From Pedobacter namyangjuensis (GTDB taxonomy: Bacteria > Bacteroidota > Bacteroidia > Sphingobacteriales > Sphingobacteriaceae), in NCBI RefSeq assembly GCF_003313325.1, contig NZ_QMHQ01000001.1:1505140-1569139 (forward strand): a DNA stretch of 64,000 nt, given 5' to 3'. The notes beneath the pieces were generated by a model that was given only the letters and a program-made list of their open reading frames with translations, did not search any database and had not been told where the DNA came from. Below are positions 1 through 8,826 of this stretch, in pieces (within the stretch, counting starts at the first letter, position 1; each line of letters begins with the position of its first letter). Made by a program: the position numbers and the translations under genes.

Positions 1-95
1 GCTTCGGAAAAATTAGTGAACAATTGAACTAATTTTACTTTTAACACTTTTTAACATGTGTTTAAACTAACTTAGCAACGTTTTTTAGAATGTAA

Positions 96-2636
96 ATGAA
101 AAGAATATACCAACTAATATTTTTGCTTTTGATTGGCTTGCCAACAATGGCCCAAATCCGAAGCGCAGCACCCGCAACTCCATCCTTAAAAGTTAAAGGC
201 CTAAACATAGATTACTTCAGTCCGAAGGAATATATTATTGGTGGAACAACTTTAACTGGAGCAAAATATTTAGATACTGCAACCATCATCATTTTGTCTA
301 AACTTACCAAAGGCGAAAGCATTGTTTTGCCTGGCGAAGCAACTGCTAATGCTATTAAAAACCTTTGGGTGCAAGGATTGTTTGACGATATTCAACTTTC
401 TATCACAAAAATTGAATCTGATACGGTTTATTTTGATATCGAAGTAGTAGAAAGGCCAAGGTTAACGTCTTTCGAATTTATAGGTTTAAGTAAATCCCAA
501 AAAACGGATATTAATGAAAAACTGGCAGATAAAGCTGGTAAAACCATTATAAACGACAATCTGTACAATACAACCAGATCTATCATTAGTAAATACATGT
601 TAGAAAAGGGGTATTTCTACACCACAATCGATTTTACTTCTAAAAAAGACGCAAGCCAAGAGAACAGTGTTATTTTACAGGTTAATGTTGATAAAGGAAA
701 AAGAGTAAAAGTTCAGCGAATTGATTTTACCGGCAACAAAGAATTTAAATCTGCTAAACTTAGAAAGTTCTTGAAGAAAACTAAGCAACGTGCCTTTTAC
801 AAAGTTTTTGGTAGTGGTAAATTCAACAAAGAAAAGTACGAAGAAGATAAATTGGCTCTTGTTGCAAAAATGCAAGAGAGAGGATATAGAGACGCAACTA
901 TTTTAAAAGACAGCATTTATAAGTACAATGATAAAACTGTTGGTATTAAGATAGATGTTTACGAAGGTCCGAAATATTACTTTGGTAACGTTAGTTGGGT
1001 AGGTAACGCAAAATATTCAACAGAATATTTAGAGCGTGTTTTCGGAATTGAAAAAGGCGAACTTTTTAGCGAAGAAAAATTAGAAAAAAAATTACGTGGT
1101 AGTGCCAATGGCGATGACGTTTCTAGTGTTTACCTAAATGATGGTTATTTAACGTTTAACATAGATCCGGTACAAACCAAAATTTATGGCGATACGGTTG
1201 ATGTTGAAATGCGTATTTATGAAGGTCCGCAGTACACCAATAACAAAATTACTGTTGTGGGTAACACCATTACAAACGATAGAGTTGTATTGCGTGAGAT
1301 TCGTACCAAACCAGGTGATAAATTCTCGAAAGAACTTTTAGTAAGAACAGTACGTGAAATTGGGGCTTTAGGTAACTTTGATGAATCAAAAACTAATCCA
1401 ATTCCAAAACCAAATCCTTCAGATGGTACGGTAGATATCGAATACCATGTGGAAGAAAAACCTTCAGATCAAATAGAGTTATCAGGTGGTTTTGGTGGTG
1501 GCCGTGTAATTGGTACTTTAGGTTTAACGTTTAATAACTTCTCGCTAAAAAACCTTTTTAATGGCGAAGCTTACAGGCCGCTTCCAAAAGGAGATGGCCA
1601 AAAGTTAAGTTTACGTGGACAAACGAATGGCAAGTTCTACCAATCTTACAGTTTCTCTTTCTCTGAGCCTTGGTTTGGAGGTAAAAAACCAGTAAGTTTT
1701 GGTTTAAGTGCATTTACTTCATTACAATCTAACGGATTAAGAACAGAAGATGCAGGTTTAACTAAAATTCGTTTAAATGGTGTTTCGATCAGTTTGGGTA
1801 GAAAACTAAAATGGCCAGATAACTGGTTCTCTTTGGTTCACTCTGTTAACTTAAACCAATATATTTTAAATAATTACCCAGGTTATTTATTTAGCACAGG
1901 TACTTCATACAACTTAAACTTAACGCAAGAAATTGCCAGAGATTCAAGAAATCACAATATTTTTCCAACGGGTGGGGCATACATCAGATTTACGGTACAG
2001 GCTACGCCACCATATTCTTTAATAAATAACGTTAACTATGCAACAGCATCAGATAAAACACGTTATAAATTTACAGAGTACCACAAGTGGAAATTTGAAT
2101 CGCAATGGTTTACAAACGTAGTTGGCAAGTTGGTATTTAAAGCTCAGGCACAGTTTGGTTTCTTAGGTACTTATAATAGTGCGGTTGGAGAATCAGCATT
2201 TGAGCGTTTTAAATTAGGTGGAGATGGTATGCAAGGGTTTGACTTTTTGCAAGGTTCGGAGCTAATCGCTATGCGTGGTTACTCTAACAACTCGGTTATC
2301 CCGGTAGGCGCTAACCCAACAATTGCACAAAGTTCTGGTAGTCCAATCTTCAATAAATACGTAATGGAGTTAAGGTACCCAGTTATTGCAAGTCAATCAG
2401 CTACGGCGTTTGTTACGGCATTTGCAGAAGGTGGTAATACTTGGAATAAGTTTAGCGATTTTAATCCGTTTAACGTAAGACGTTCGGTTGGTATTGGCGC
2501 TAAAATATTTTTACCGATATTTGGTTTATTGGGTATTGATTACGGTTACGGATTTGACAAAATTCAAGGTATTCCTGATGCCAACAAAGGACAATTCCAC
2601 TTTAGTATTGCGCAACAATTGGGAGGATTTAATTAA
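96..2636 (+). CDS. bamA: Outer membrane protein assembly factor BamA
   Basis: Central Omp85-family subunit of the BAM complex, which inserts beta-barrel proteins into the outer membrane. The 846-residue protein has a signal peptide (about residues 1-19, ending in ...PTMAQ), a series of POTRA-type repeats to about residue 470, and a C-terminal beta-barrel with repeated aromatic/glycine strands. An MRGY motif late in the barrel matches the conserved VRGF/Y loop-6 motif of the family. Length is normal for Bacteroidota BamA. It is followed 16 nt later by two OmpH/Skp chaperone genes, so outer-membrane protein delivery and insertion are co-transcribed. No clear TAnnTTTG box is seen in the 95 nt upstream, so the promoter may lie outside the window. 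Confidence 0.95.
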   Translation: MKRIYQLIFLLLIGLPTMAQIRSAAPATPSLKVKGLNIDYFSPKEYIIGGTTLTGAKYLDTATIIILSKLTKGESIVLPGEATANAIKNLWVQGLFDDIQLSITKIESDTVYFDIEVVERPRLTSFEFIGLSKSQKTDINEKLADKAGKTIINDNLYNTTRSIISKYMLEKGYFYTTIDFTSKKDASQENSVILQVNVDKGKRVKVQRIDFTGNKEFKSAKLRKFLKKTKQRAFYKVFGSGKFNKEKYEEDKLALVAKMQERGYRDATILKDSIYKYNDKTVGIKIDVYEGPKYYFGNVSWVGNAKYSTEYLERVFGIEKGELFSEEKLEKKLRGSANGDDVSSVYLNDGYLTFNIDPVQTKIYGDTVDVEMRIYEGPQYTNNKITVVGNTITNDRVVLREIRTKPGDKFSKELLVRTVREIGALGNFDESKTNPIPKPNPSDGTVDIEYHVEEKPSDQIELSGGFGGGRVIGTLGLTFNNFSLKNLFNGEAYRPLPKGDGQKLSLRGQTNGKFYQSYSFSFSEPWFGGKKPVSFGLSAFTSLQSNGLRTEDAGLTKIRLNGVSISLGRKLKWPDNWFSLVHSVNLNQYILNNYPGYLFSTGTSYNLNLTQEIARDSRNHNIFPTGGAYIRFTVQATPPYSLINNVNYATASDKTRYKFTEYHKWKFESQWFTNVVGKLVFKAQAQFGFLGTYNSAVGESAFERFKLGGDGMQGFDFLQGSELIAMRGYSNNSVIPVGANPTIAQSSGSPIFNKYVMELRYPVIASQSATAFVTAFAEGGNTWNKFSDFNPFNVRRSVGIGAKIFLPIFGLLGIDYGYGFDKIQGIPDANKGQFHFSIAQQLGGFN

Positions 2637-2652
2637 TTTGCACCTATCAGAT

Positions 2653-3183
2653 ATGAAAAAATATATATTAGCTAGCTTTTTGCTCCTGATTGGATTAGGA
2701 GCTTCGGCACAAAAATTTGCTTATGTAGATACGGAGTACATCCTAAAACATTTGCCAGAGTACAAATCTGCACAAAGTCAGTTAGAAGGCTTATCTAACC
2801 AGTTTCAAAAACAGGTTGATGATAGCTTTGTAGAAATCGACAGGATGTACAGAGCATACCAAGCAGATCAGGTTTTACTAACCGACGATATGCGTAAGCG
2901 TAGAGAAAATGAAATTATTGAACGTGAGAAGAAAGCCAAAGAAGCTCAAAGACAAAAATTTGGTCCAGAGGGAGAACTTTTCCAAACTAGAACAAAGTTG
3001 ATAAAACCAATTCAGGACAAAGTTTCTACAGTAATAGCGGAAACCGCAAAAAATAAATTCATAGATTTCGTATTCGATAAAAGTAGCGAATCTACTATGA
3101 TGATTTACGCAAGCAGCAGTTATGATATTAGCAATGATGTAATCCTAAGGTTAGGTTACAAACCCGGAACAGTAGTAAAGTAG
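2653..3183 (+). CDS. OmpH/Skp-family periplasmic chaperone (first copy)
   Basis: OmpH/Skp proteins hold unfolded outer-membrane proteins in the periplasm for delivery to BamA. The 176-residue protein starts with a signal peptide (MKKYILASFLLLIGLGASAQ), followed by the family opening FAYVDTEYIL and a long charged helical region (about residues 45-120) forming the coiled-coil arms. The open frame extends upstream to 2488 inside bamA; I chose the ATG at 2653 because it begins the signal peptide and removes the overlap. It sits between bamA and a second OmpH gene in one operon. The C-terminal part is longer than in the second copy. Confidence 0.92.
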   Translation: MKKYILASFLLLIGLGASAQKFAYVDTEYILKHLPEYKSAQSQLEGLSNQFQKQVDDSFVEIDRMYRAYQADQVLLTDDMRKRRENEIIEREKKAKEAQRQKFGPEGELFQTRTKLIKPIQDKVSTVIAETAKNKFIDFVFDKSSESTMMIYASSSYDISNDVILRLGYKPGTVVK

Positions 3184-3227
3184 ACAAACACACAAATTAT
3201 AAAACAATTATTAAGTAAATAGAAAAG

Positions 3228-3800
3228 ATGAGAAAGTTAATTAACGTATTATTTGTAGCGGCAGGCTTAATCTTAACTGCAAACGTTGCAAATGCACAAC
3301 AAAAATTTGGACACATTAACTCTGAGGAGATTTACGCAGCTATGCCAGAGGCTAAAGCAGCACAAGCAACATTAGAAAGTTTAGCTAAAACTAAGCAAGG
3401 TGAGATTGATAAAATGATTACTGAATACCAAGCTAAAATGAAAGCAGCACAGGACAAAGAAAGAACCTTAAGTGAAGCTAACAAAGAAACTGTTGGTAAA
3501 GAACTACAAGCAGCTGGTGTTGAATTACAAGATTTACAAAAAAGAATTGAAGATGCACGTACAAAAGCTTCTACAGATATTCAAACTAAACAAGGTGAAT
3601 TATATCCGCCTATAAATACTAAAGTAGCTACAGCTATGGGCGCAGTTGCTAAAGAAAAAGGTTTAGCTTACGTATTTGATACTTCGGTATCTCAAGGTTT
3701 TAATAACTTGGTTTATTTTGATGGTGGCGAGAACATTACTGCTGCGGTTAAAACTAAATTAGGTATTTCAGCTACTGCAGCTCCAGCACCAAAAAAATAA
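3228..3800 (+). CDS. OmpH/Skp-family periplasmic chaperone (second copy)
   Basis: A second Skp-like chaperone of 190 residues. It has a signal peptide ending at NVANAQ (about residue 24), the FGHINSEEIYAAMPE segment equivalent to the start of the OmpH domain, and a glutamine/lysine-rich helical hairpin at about residues 50-125. The C-terminus is an Ala/Pro/Lys tail (ATAAPAPKK). It is the last gene of the bamA-ompH-ompH operon and is closed by a perfect terminator. Tandem OmpH genes after bamA are usual in this phylum; whether the two have different clients cannot be read from sequence. Confidence 0.92.
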   Translation: MRKLINVLFVAAGLILTANVANAQQKFGHINSEEIYAAMPEAKAAQATLESLAKTKQGEIDKMITEYQAKMKAAQDKERTLSEANKETVGKELQAAGVELQDLQKRIEDARTKASTDIQTKQGELYPPINTKVATAMGAVAKEKGLAYVFDTSVSQGFNNLVYFDGGENITAAVKTKLGISATAAPAPKK

Positions 3801-3823
3801 TTAGATTTTAATTTAATATCTTT

Positions 3824-3861
3824 AGCGGAATTGGTTTAATTACCAATTCCGCTTTTTTTTT
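3824..3861 (+). terminator. Intrinsic terminator of the bamA-ompH-ompH operon
   Basis: Perfect 12-bp arms (AGCGGAATTGGT and its complement) around a 6-nt loop, followed by nine T. It ends one base before the murI start codon, so murI must be expressed by read-through or from a promoter within or just before the hairpin (a near-match TATCTTTA lies at 3817). Confidence 0.9.
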
Positions 3862-3862
3862 C

Positions 3863-4690
3863 ATGAAAAATAAATTTTCCATAGGAGTTTTCGATTCTGG
3901 TTACGGTGGTTTAACGGTTTTTAAATCTATAGCCGAACAATTGCCACAATACAATTATATTTATTTTGGCGATAATGCCAGATCGCCTTATGGAGACCAC
4001 TCGTTCGAAACGGTTTATCAATATACATTACAATGTGTAGAATGGCTTTTTGCGCAAGGTTGCCAATTGGTAATTTTAGCTTGCAATACCGCATCCGCCA
4101 AGGCGTTGCGTAGTATTCAACAATTAGATTTGCCAAAAAAATATCCAAACCACAGGGTTTTAGGCGTGATAAGGCCAACTGCAGAGGTAGTGGGAGATTT
4201 TTCTGTGAATAAGAAGATTGGTGTTATGGGAACGCGTGGAACTGTAAATTCAAACTCTTACCCGATAGAGATCGGCCATTTTTTTCCTGAGGTAAAAGTT
4301 TACCAACAAGCTTGCCCAATGTGGGTGCCCTTGGTAGAAAACAATGAACATTTGGCCGGCGGTGCCGATTATTTTGTGAATAAGTATGTTATCGAATTGC
4401 TTCAGCAAAGCGAGCAAATAGACTGCATACTTTTAGCCTGTACACATTATCCGTTACTTGTTCCAAAATTAAAAGCCTTTTTGCCAGCACATATTAAATT
4501 GCTTTCCCAAGGTGATATTGTAGCAAAAAGCTTAGTCGACTATTTAAGTAGGCATACCGAAATCGAAACCAGTTTAGGTAAAGAGCGGAAGAGAAGTTTT
4601 TATACCTCTGGTGATGTTAACATATTCAACAAGCAAGCGTCCGTGTTTTTAGGTCAAGAACTGCTGGCCTCGCAGGTTAAATTGTCTTAG
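3863..4690 (+). CDS. murI: Glutamate racemase
   Basis: Converts L-glutamate to D-glutamate for peptidoglycan stem peptides in the cytoplasm. The 275-residue sequence has the family opening IGVFDSGYGGLTV, and the two catalytic cysteines in LACNTASA (Cys74) and LACTHYPLL (about residue 193), with the substrate-binding stretch YFGDNARSPYG near residue 35. Length is typical. The ATG comes directly after the T-tract of the preceding terminator; no Shine-Dalgarno sequence is visible. A small unknown gene follows 2 nt downstream and is probably co-transcribed. Confidence 0.94.
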   Translation: MKNKFSIGVFDSGYGGLTVFKSIAEQLPQYNYIYFGDNARSPYGDHSFETVYQYTLQCVEWLFAQGCQLVILACNTASAKALRSIQQLDLPKKYPNHRVLGVIRPTAEVVGDFSVNKKIGVMGTRGTVNSNSYPIEIGHFFPEVKVYQQACPMWVPLVENNEHLAGGADYFVNKYVIELLQQSEQIDCILLACTHYPLLVPKLKAFLPAHIKLLSQGDIVAKSLVDYLSRHTEIETSLGKERKRSFYTSGDVNIFNKQASVFLGQELLASQVKLS

Positions 4691-4692
4691 CA

Positions 4693-5142
4693 ATGAAGAA
4701 TGTTCTTGTTTTTTTCGATGAAGAGAATAATCTGGCAGAGATTGATTTGCTTAAAAACAGCAATGTTGATGCTCAATTTAATTTTTACGGCTATCGTATA
4801 AACGCTAGGGAGCAAATCCAAAACCTGGATTTAGATGAAAACGAAATTTGTATGGTAATAGTAGGAGAGAGCACACGATTTTTAGCCAGCTCTTTTGTAG
4901 CCGATTTACGAAAGGTAATAAATTCGGCCTTGCCGATTTTGTGCTTAAACATAAATGAGTGTATAGGCTTAGACGAGGCCAACTGCCCTAGGATTTTATG
5001 GGATTGTGGCGCAATTCACATGCCTTTTAACAAAGAAAGCTTAATTTATCTTTTGCAGGAAGTTAACTATCAAGACAGAAACCAAAATAGTAAGGGCTCT
5101 TTTCATCTACGCCAACATCCGAGACCATTCGATCTAGAATAG
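4693..5142 (+). CDS. Uncharacterised 149-residue protein, possibly a TIR-like/flavodoxin-like fold
   Basis: I do not recognise a named family. The protein has no signal peptide or membrane segment, so it is probably cytoplasmic. An N-terminal MKNVLVFFDEEN strand, a central hydrophobic strand ICMVIVGESTRF followed by a helix, and a strand ALPILCLNINE give an alternating alpha/beta pattern. The pattern 'hydrophobic strand - GE(S/T) - helix - P(I/V)L.L.(I/L)N' recalls TIR-like DUF1863 domains, but I see no convincing NADase catalytic glutamate and treat this as a weak guess. The gene starts 2 nt after murI, which suggests translational coupling but does not establish a shared function. The C-terminus is charged and probably disordered. 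Confidence 0.6.
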   Translation: MKNVLVFFDEENNLAEIDLLKNSNVDAQFNFYGYRINAREQIQNLDLDENEICMVIVGESTRFLASSFVADLRKVINSALPILCLNINECIGLDEANCPRILWDCGAIHMPFNKESLIYLLQEVNYQDRNQNSKGSFHLRQHPRPFDLE

Positions 5143-5203
5143 CTAAAACGTTATCTTTCAATCTGATGACAAAATAGCGTTTAAAAATACATTTTCTATT
5201 AGG

Positions 5204-5230
5204 TTGTAGTATTTTAAAAGGGTAAATTTG
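5204..5230 (+). promoter_or_regulatory. Predicted promoter of the PurF-family gene
   Basis: -7 box TAAATTTG at 5223-5230 (consensus TAnnTTTG) with a TTG at 5204-5206 as a weak -33. It lies 18 nt before the chosen ATG at 5249. Confidence 0.6.
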
Positions 5231-5248
5231 CGGCTCAATCACCAATCA

Positions 5249-7150
5249 ATGAGCGATCAGATCAAACACGAATGCGGGATAGCCTTTATCCGCTTGTTAA
5301 AACCTCTCTCATACTACCAAGAAAAATACGGTACTGCACTTTACGGCCTAAACAAATTGTATTTGTTGATGGAAAAACAGCACAACCGCGGGCAAGATGG
5401 AGCTGGTATTGCAACCATTAAATTAGACATGAAACCAGGTAGCAGATACATTAGTCGCTACCGTTCTATGGCTCAAAATGCAGTTGCAGACATTTTTGGT
5501 TACGTACAAAGCAAGTTTGTAGACATCCAAAATGAAACACCAGAACTGATGAAAGATACCGAATGGTTAAAGCAGAATGTGAGCTTTATTGGCGAGGTGC
5601 TTTTAGGCCATTTACGCTACGGTACGCATGGTAAAAACAGCATTGAAAACTGCCATCCATTTCTTCGCCAGAATAACTGGATGACCAGGAACTTGGTAAT
5701 TGCCGGTAATTTTAACATGACAAACGTAGACGAGCTTTTAGAGCAACTTTACGAGCTTGGTCAGCACCCGAAAGAGAAAGCGGACACGGTTACTGTTTTG
5801 GAAAAAATCGGTCATTTCTTAGATGATGAAAATCAGGAATTGTTTGATGAATACAAAAAAGAAGGATTAAGCAACGTAGATATTACGCATAAAATATCTA
5901 ATAACTTAAACATGGCAAATATCCTTCGTCGTTCTGCAAAAAACTGGGATGGTGGTTACACTATATCTGGTATTGTTGGCAATGGCGATGCTTTTGTAAT
6001 GAGAGATCCGGCAGGTATTCGTCCGGCATTTTATTATGCTGATGACGAAATTGTAGTTGCAGCTTCAGAAAGGCCCGCAATTCAAACGGCATTTAACGTA
6101 CAAATAAAACAGGTTAAAGAAATTGAACCTGGGCATGCGTTAATTGTTAAAAAAGACGGAACAGTTACACAAGAAATGTATCGCGAACCATTAGAGAAAA
6201 GAGCATGTTCTTTCGAACGTATCTATTTTTCTCGCGGTAGCGATGCCGATATTTATAAAGAACGTAAGCAACTTGGAAACTTGTTAATCCCTCAAGTTTT
6301 AGGTGCAGTAAAAGAAGATTTGAAAAACACGGTTTTTTCTTTTATCCCAAACACTGCAGAAGTTTCTTTTTACGGGATGGTTGAAGGTTTACATGAATAT
6401 GTGAGAAACGTTCAAAAAGACACTTTATTAAATCGTAAGGAAAACCTAAACGAGGAACAATTGGAAGCATTGCTTTCTATGGCGCCAAGAGTAGAGAAAT
6501 TGGCGATTAAAGATGTGAAGCTTCGTACTTTTATTACGCAAGATGCAGATAGAGGCGAGATGGTGGCACACGTTTATGATACCACGTACGGCGTAATTAA
6601 AAACCACACCGATACACTCGTAGCAGTTGATGATTCGATTGTTCGCGGTACAACGCTTAAACAAAGTATCATTAAAATTATCGATAGGTTGCACCCTAAA
6701 AAGATTATTATCGTTTCATCTGCACCGCAAATCCGCTACCCAGATTGTTACGGTATTGATATGTCTAAAATGGGTCAGTTTGTAGCCTTTGATGCGGCCA
6801 TTCAACTGTTAAAGGAGCGCAAAATGGAACACATTATCGAAGATGTTTACCAAAAATGTAAAGCATCTTTATTGTTGCCTAAAGAAGAGATTGTAAATTA
6901 CGTTAAAGAAATTTATAAGCCGTTTAAGCAACAAGAGATCTCAGATAAAATTGCCGAAATTATAACACCAAAAGGTACTGTTGCAGAGGTTGAGGTTATC
7001 TATCAAACTTTAGATAATTTGCATATCGCTTGTCCAGACCATAAAGGCGATTGGTATTTCTCAGGCAATTATCCAACTCCAGGTGGTAACAAAGTAGTAA
7101 ATAAAGCCTTTGTAAACTGGAAAGAAGGTAATAATCAAAGAGCTTACTAA
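5249..7150 (+). CDS. Amidophosphoribosyltransferase (PurF) family protein, long form
   Basis: Class II glutamine amidotransferase fused to a phosphoribosyltransferase domain. The canonical reaction is PRPP plus glutamine to phosphoribosylamine, the first step of purine synthesis. The start at 5249 gives MSDQIKHECGIAF; Cys9 would be the N-terminal nucleophile after removal of a short propeptide. NRGQDGAG and LGHLRYGTHGK are glutaminase-domain motifs (about residues 45-125). AVDDSIVRGTTL (about residue 460) is the PRPP-binding loop. At 633 residues it is longer than typical PurF (about 470-510), with extra sequence in the middle and a C-terminal extension. Bacteroidota often carry such a long form beside normal PurF, so the exact role is open. 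The frame also begins with a TTG at 5228, inside the -7 box, which I rejected. Confidence 0.88.
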   Translation: MSDQIKHECGIAFIRLLKPLSYYQEKYGTALYGLNKLYLLMEKQHNRGQDGAGIATIKLDMKPGSRYISRYRSMAQNAVADIFGYVQSKFVDIQNETPELMKDTEWLKQNVSFIGEVLLGHLRYGTHGKNSIENCHPFLRQNNWMTRNLVIAGNFNMTNVDELLEQLYELGQHPKEKADTVTVLEKIGHFLDDENQELFDEYKKEGLSNVDITHKISNNLNMANILRRSAKNWDGGYTISGIVGNGDAFVMRDPAGIRPAFYYADDEIVVAASERPAIQTAFNVQIKQVKEIEPGHALIVKKDGTVTQEMYREPLEKRACSFERIYFSRGSDADIYKERKQLGNLLIPQVLGAVKEDLKNTVFSFIPNTAEVSFYGMVEGLHEYVRNVQKDTLLNRKENLNEEQLEALLSMAPRVEKLAIKDVKLRTFITQDADRGEMVAHVYDTTYGVIKNHTDTLVAVDDSIVRGTTLKQSIIKIIDRLHPKKIIIVSSAPQIRYPDCYGIDMSKMGQFVAFDAAIQLLKERKMEHIIEDVYQKCKASLLLPKEEIVNYVKEIYKPFKQQEISDKIAEIITPKGTVAEVEVIYQTLDNLHIACPDHKGDWYFSGNYPTPGGNKVVNKAFVNWKEGNNQRAY

Positions 7151-7190
7151 CCATCAAATTTCCTATAAGGAACTCAGGTTTAAGATAATT

Positions 7191-7228
7191 AAGGGTGAAA
7201 ACGAAAGTTTTTGCCCTTTTTGTTTTTT
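7191..7228 (+). terminator. Intrinsic terminator after the PurF-family gene
   Basis: Stem of 12 pairs (AAGGGTGAAAAC / GTTTTTGCCCTT, two of them wobble) with a GAAA loop, followed by a T-rich run. Confidence 0.8.
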
Positions 7229-7296
7229 CAGCCCTGCTTTCCATTACAAGTCCTCCCGCCGTCGGCAGTTGCGGGCTTTTCATTGCAATCAGGTTT
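7229..7296 (+). repeat. Intergenic palindromic repeat, family A (copy 1)
   Basis: Begins AGCCCTGCTTTCCATTACAA and ends CATTGCAATCAGGTTTAAA, matching the ends of the other family A copies; the inner hairpin (CCCGCCGTCGGCAGTTGCGGG) differs. It lies directly after a terminator. Confidence 0.7.
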
Positions 7297-7422
7297 AAAA
7301 TTAAAGTTTCTGCTTATGGCAAAACCTAGCAATCGCAAAAACAATGCAGAAAACTGCTGGCAAATTACTGTTCTTAACGAACTTTGCGACCAGCAATTTG
7401 TTATGTAAACAAATGACCAATT

Positions 7423-7980
7423 ATGAAAAAGATTTTTTTAGGTTTAGCAATTTGCTTGGGCTTAGCTTGTACAGAAGCTAAACAAAATAAAATAGAAAAT
7501 GCAATTGACAAAACTGGCGATAGCTTAAATTCAAAGCTTAATAAGCTTAATGATACGCTTAATAAAGTCAAAGAGAATGTTGCCAATAGTATTCCAAAAG
7601 TTAAAATTGAGATAGAAAAAACCATTCCAATCAGTTTGCAATGGATCAGTTTTGAGACCCAAAAACAAGGAAAAGCAACTTTAACAAAATCAGATGATGG
7701 CTGGTTTATAATCAAAGGCGAGCAGGAAAACGATAATAATGAATACCTTAAGATTAACGGTAAAATTAAAAGAACAGATAAATTAACCATTACCTTTGAA
7801 GGTACTGTTATAACCTATGTAAAAAGTAATAATGGTGGTGTGCCTTGTGAAAAAAATGGTAAACAGGTTTTTGCAAAAAAAGGAGATAGAAGTTACTATC
7901 GTCTACAAAACATGGAAAACTGTGCGGGTGGCAGATTGTTGGATTATGTTGATCTGTATAACCTTGATCAGGTTTTATAG
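7423..7980 (+). CDS. Uncharacterised lipoprotein
   Basis: A 185-residue predicted lipoprotein: signal peptide with lipobox LGLAC, so Cys16 is the probable lipidation site. A helical heptad-like region follows (about residues 20-65, ...IDKTGDSLNSKLNKLNDTLNKVKEN), then a beta-rich domain with ISLQWISFETQKQGKATLTK and two cysteines (about residues 142 and 166). I do not recognise the family. It is flanked upstream by a family A repeat and runs convergently into a LysE-family gene with only one base between the stop codons, with no terminator visible between them. Confidence 0.75.
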   Translation: MKKIFLGLAICLGLACTEAKQNKIENAIDKTGDSLNSKLNKLNDTLNKVKENVANSIPKVKIEIEKTIPISLQWISFETQKQGKATLTKSDDGWFIIKGEQENDNNEYLKINGKIKRTDKLTITFEGTVITYVKSNNGGVPCEKNGKQVFAKKGDRSYYRLQNMENCAGGRLLDYVDLYNLDQVL

Positions 7981-7981
7981 T

Positions 7982-8605
7982 TTAAGCGTAGTACTGATGG
8001 TAAGTTTTATAAATCAACCAAATGGCAAAGCCAATTATAATAACGCCAGCAATCTTGTTCAATTTGCGTAGCGCATCTTCCTTTATACGGTAGCGCAGTT
8101 TGCTAGAGTAAAAGCTTTTAAAGCCGTCTATTGTTAATTGGGTAGCCATTGCTATAAAAAAGCAAAACAGTTTTTCTTCTAGCGAAGAGAGCTTTGCGGA
8201 GATAATACCGCTAACAATAATCCAAAACATTAGGGTTGATGGTGTTAAAATGCACATCAAAAAACCCTTTAGCAAGTAGCCACGTTTGCTCACTTTAACA
8301 ATGCCTTTATCTTGGTAATTGATGGATACTTTAGAATATAGATAGTACACCCCAACGGCCAAAAGAAAAAAACCTCCGATAATGCCAACGTACTTATCGA
8401 AACTTTCTTGGTACACTAAAAACTGGCTTCCGTAAAGTACCAAGCCAATTAGAACAACATCACTTATAATTACACCGACTGCTAATGAGAATCCCGCTTT
8501 GAAACCTTTTTCTATACTTGTCTTAATCATGGCAAAAAATACCGGACCAGTTAAGAATGAGGAAATTAGCCCAGCTCCCATACCCAATAAAATCGCTTCG
8601 AACAT
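7982..8605 (-). CDS. LysE/RhtB-family amino-acid exporter
   Basis: Inner-membrane exporter of the LysE superfamily, which exports amino acids or related small solutes; substrate unknown here. The 207-residue protein has about six hydrophobic segments. The N-terminal part (MFEAILLGMGAGLISSFLTGPVFF) carries the TGPVFFAMIKTSIEKGFKAGF region typical of the family, and there is a central FLMCILTPSTLMFWI segment. Length is normal. It is transcribed convergently with the lipoprotein gene and divergently from the sugar MFS gene, sharing a 221-bp upstream region. Confidence 0.85.
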   Translation of the reverse strand: MFEAILLGMGAGLISSFLTGPVFFAMIKTSIEKGFKAGFSLAVGVIISDVVLIGLVLYGSQFLVYQESFDKYVGIIGGFFLLAVGVYYLYSKVSINYQDKGIVKVSKRGYLLKGFLMCILTPSTLMFWIIVSGIISAKLSSLEEKLFCFFIAMATQLTIDGFKSFYSSKLRYRIKEDALRKLNKIAGVIIIGFAIWLIYKTYHQYYA

Positions 8606-8826
8606 TAGCCTATCTATATATTTATGCTAATATGCAATTTTTAAACCTAAAAATAAGTCTTTTTGGTATTACATTTTTTTAAATTTTCGACTCAAAATCG
8701 CTCTTTATGCGTTAAATAGACGGTTATTAAAATTCACTTTGTATGAAGAATACACTTTAGTAAGCGATAATTTTTATTTATGTTTAGCGAACTAAAATTA
8801 ATTTAAACTAAATTTTTAATCCAAGC

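Noticed and set aside
2488..2652. N-terminal extension of the first OmpH gene into bamA
   Set aside because: It overlaps bamA coding and precedes a clear signal peptide start.
5063..5245. Minus-strand frame between the small murI-linked gene and purF-like gene
   Set aside because: Overlaps coding sequence and a promoter; low complexity protein without family signals.
7211..7408. Plus-strand frame of 65 codons after the PurF-family gene
   Set aside because: It is made of terminator and family A repeat sequence.
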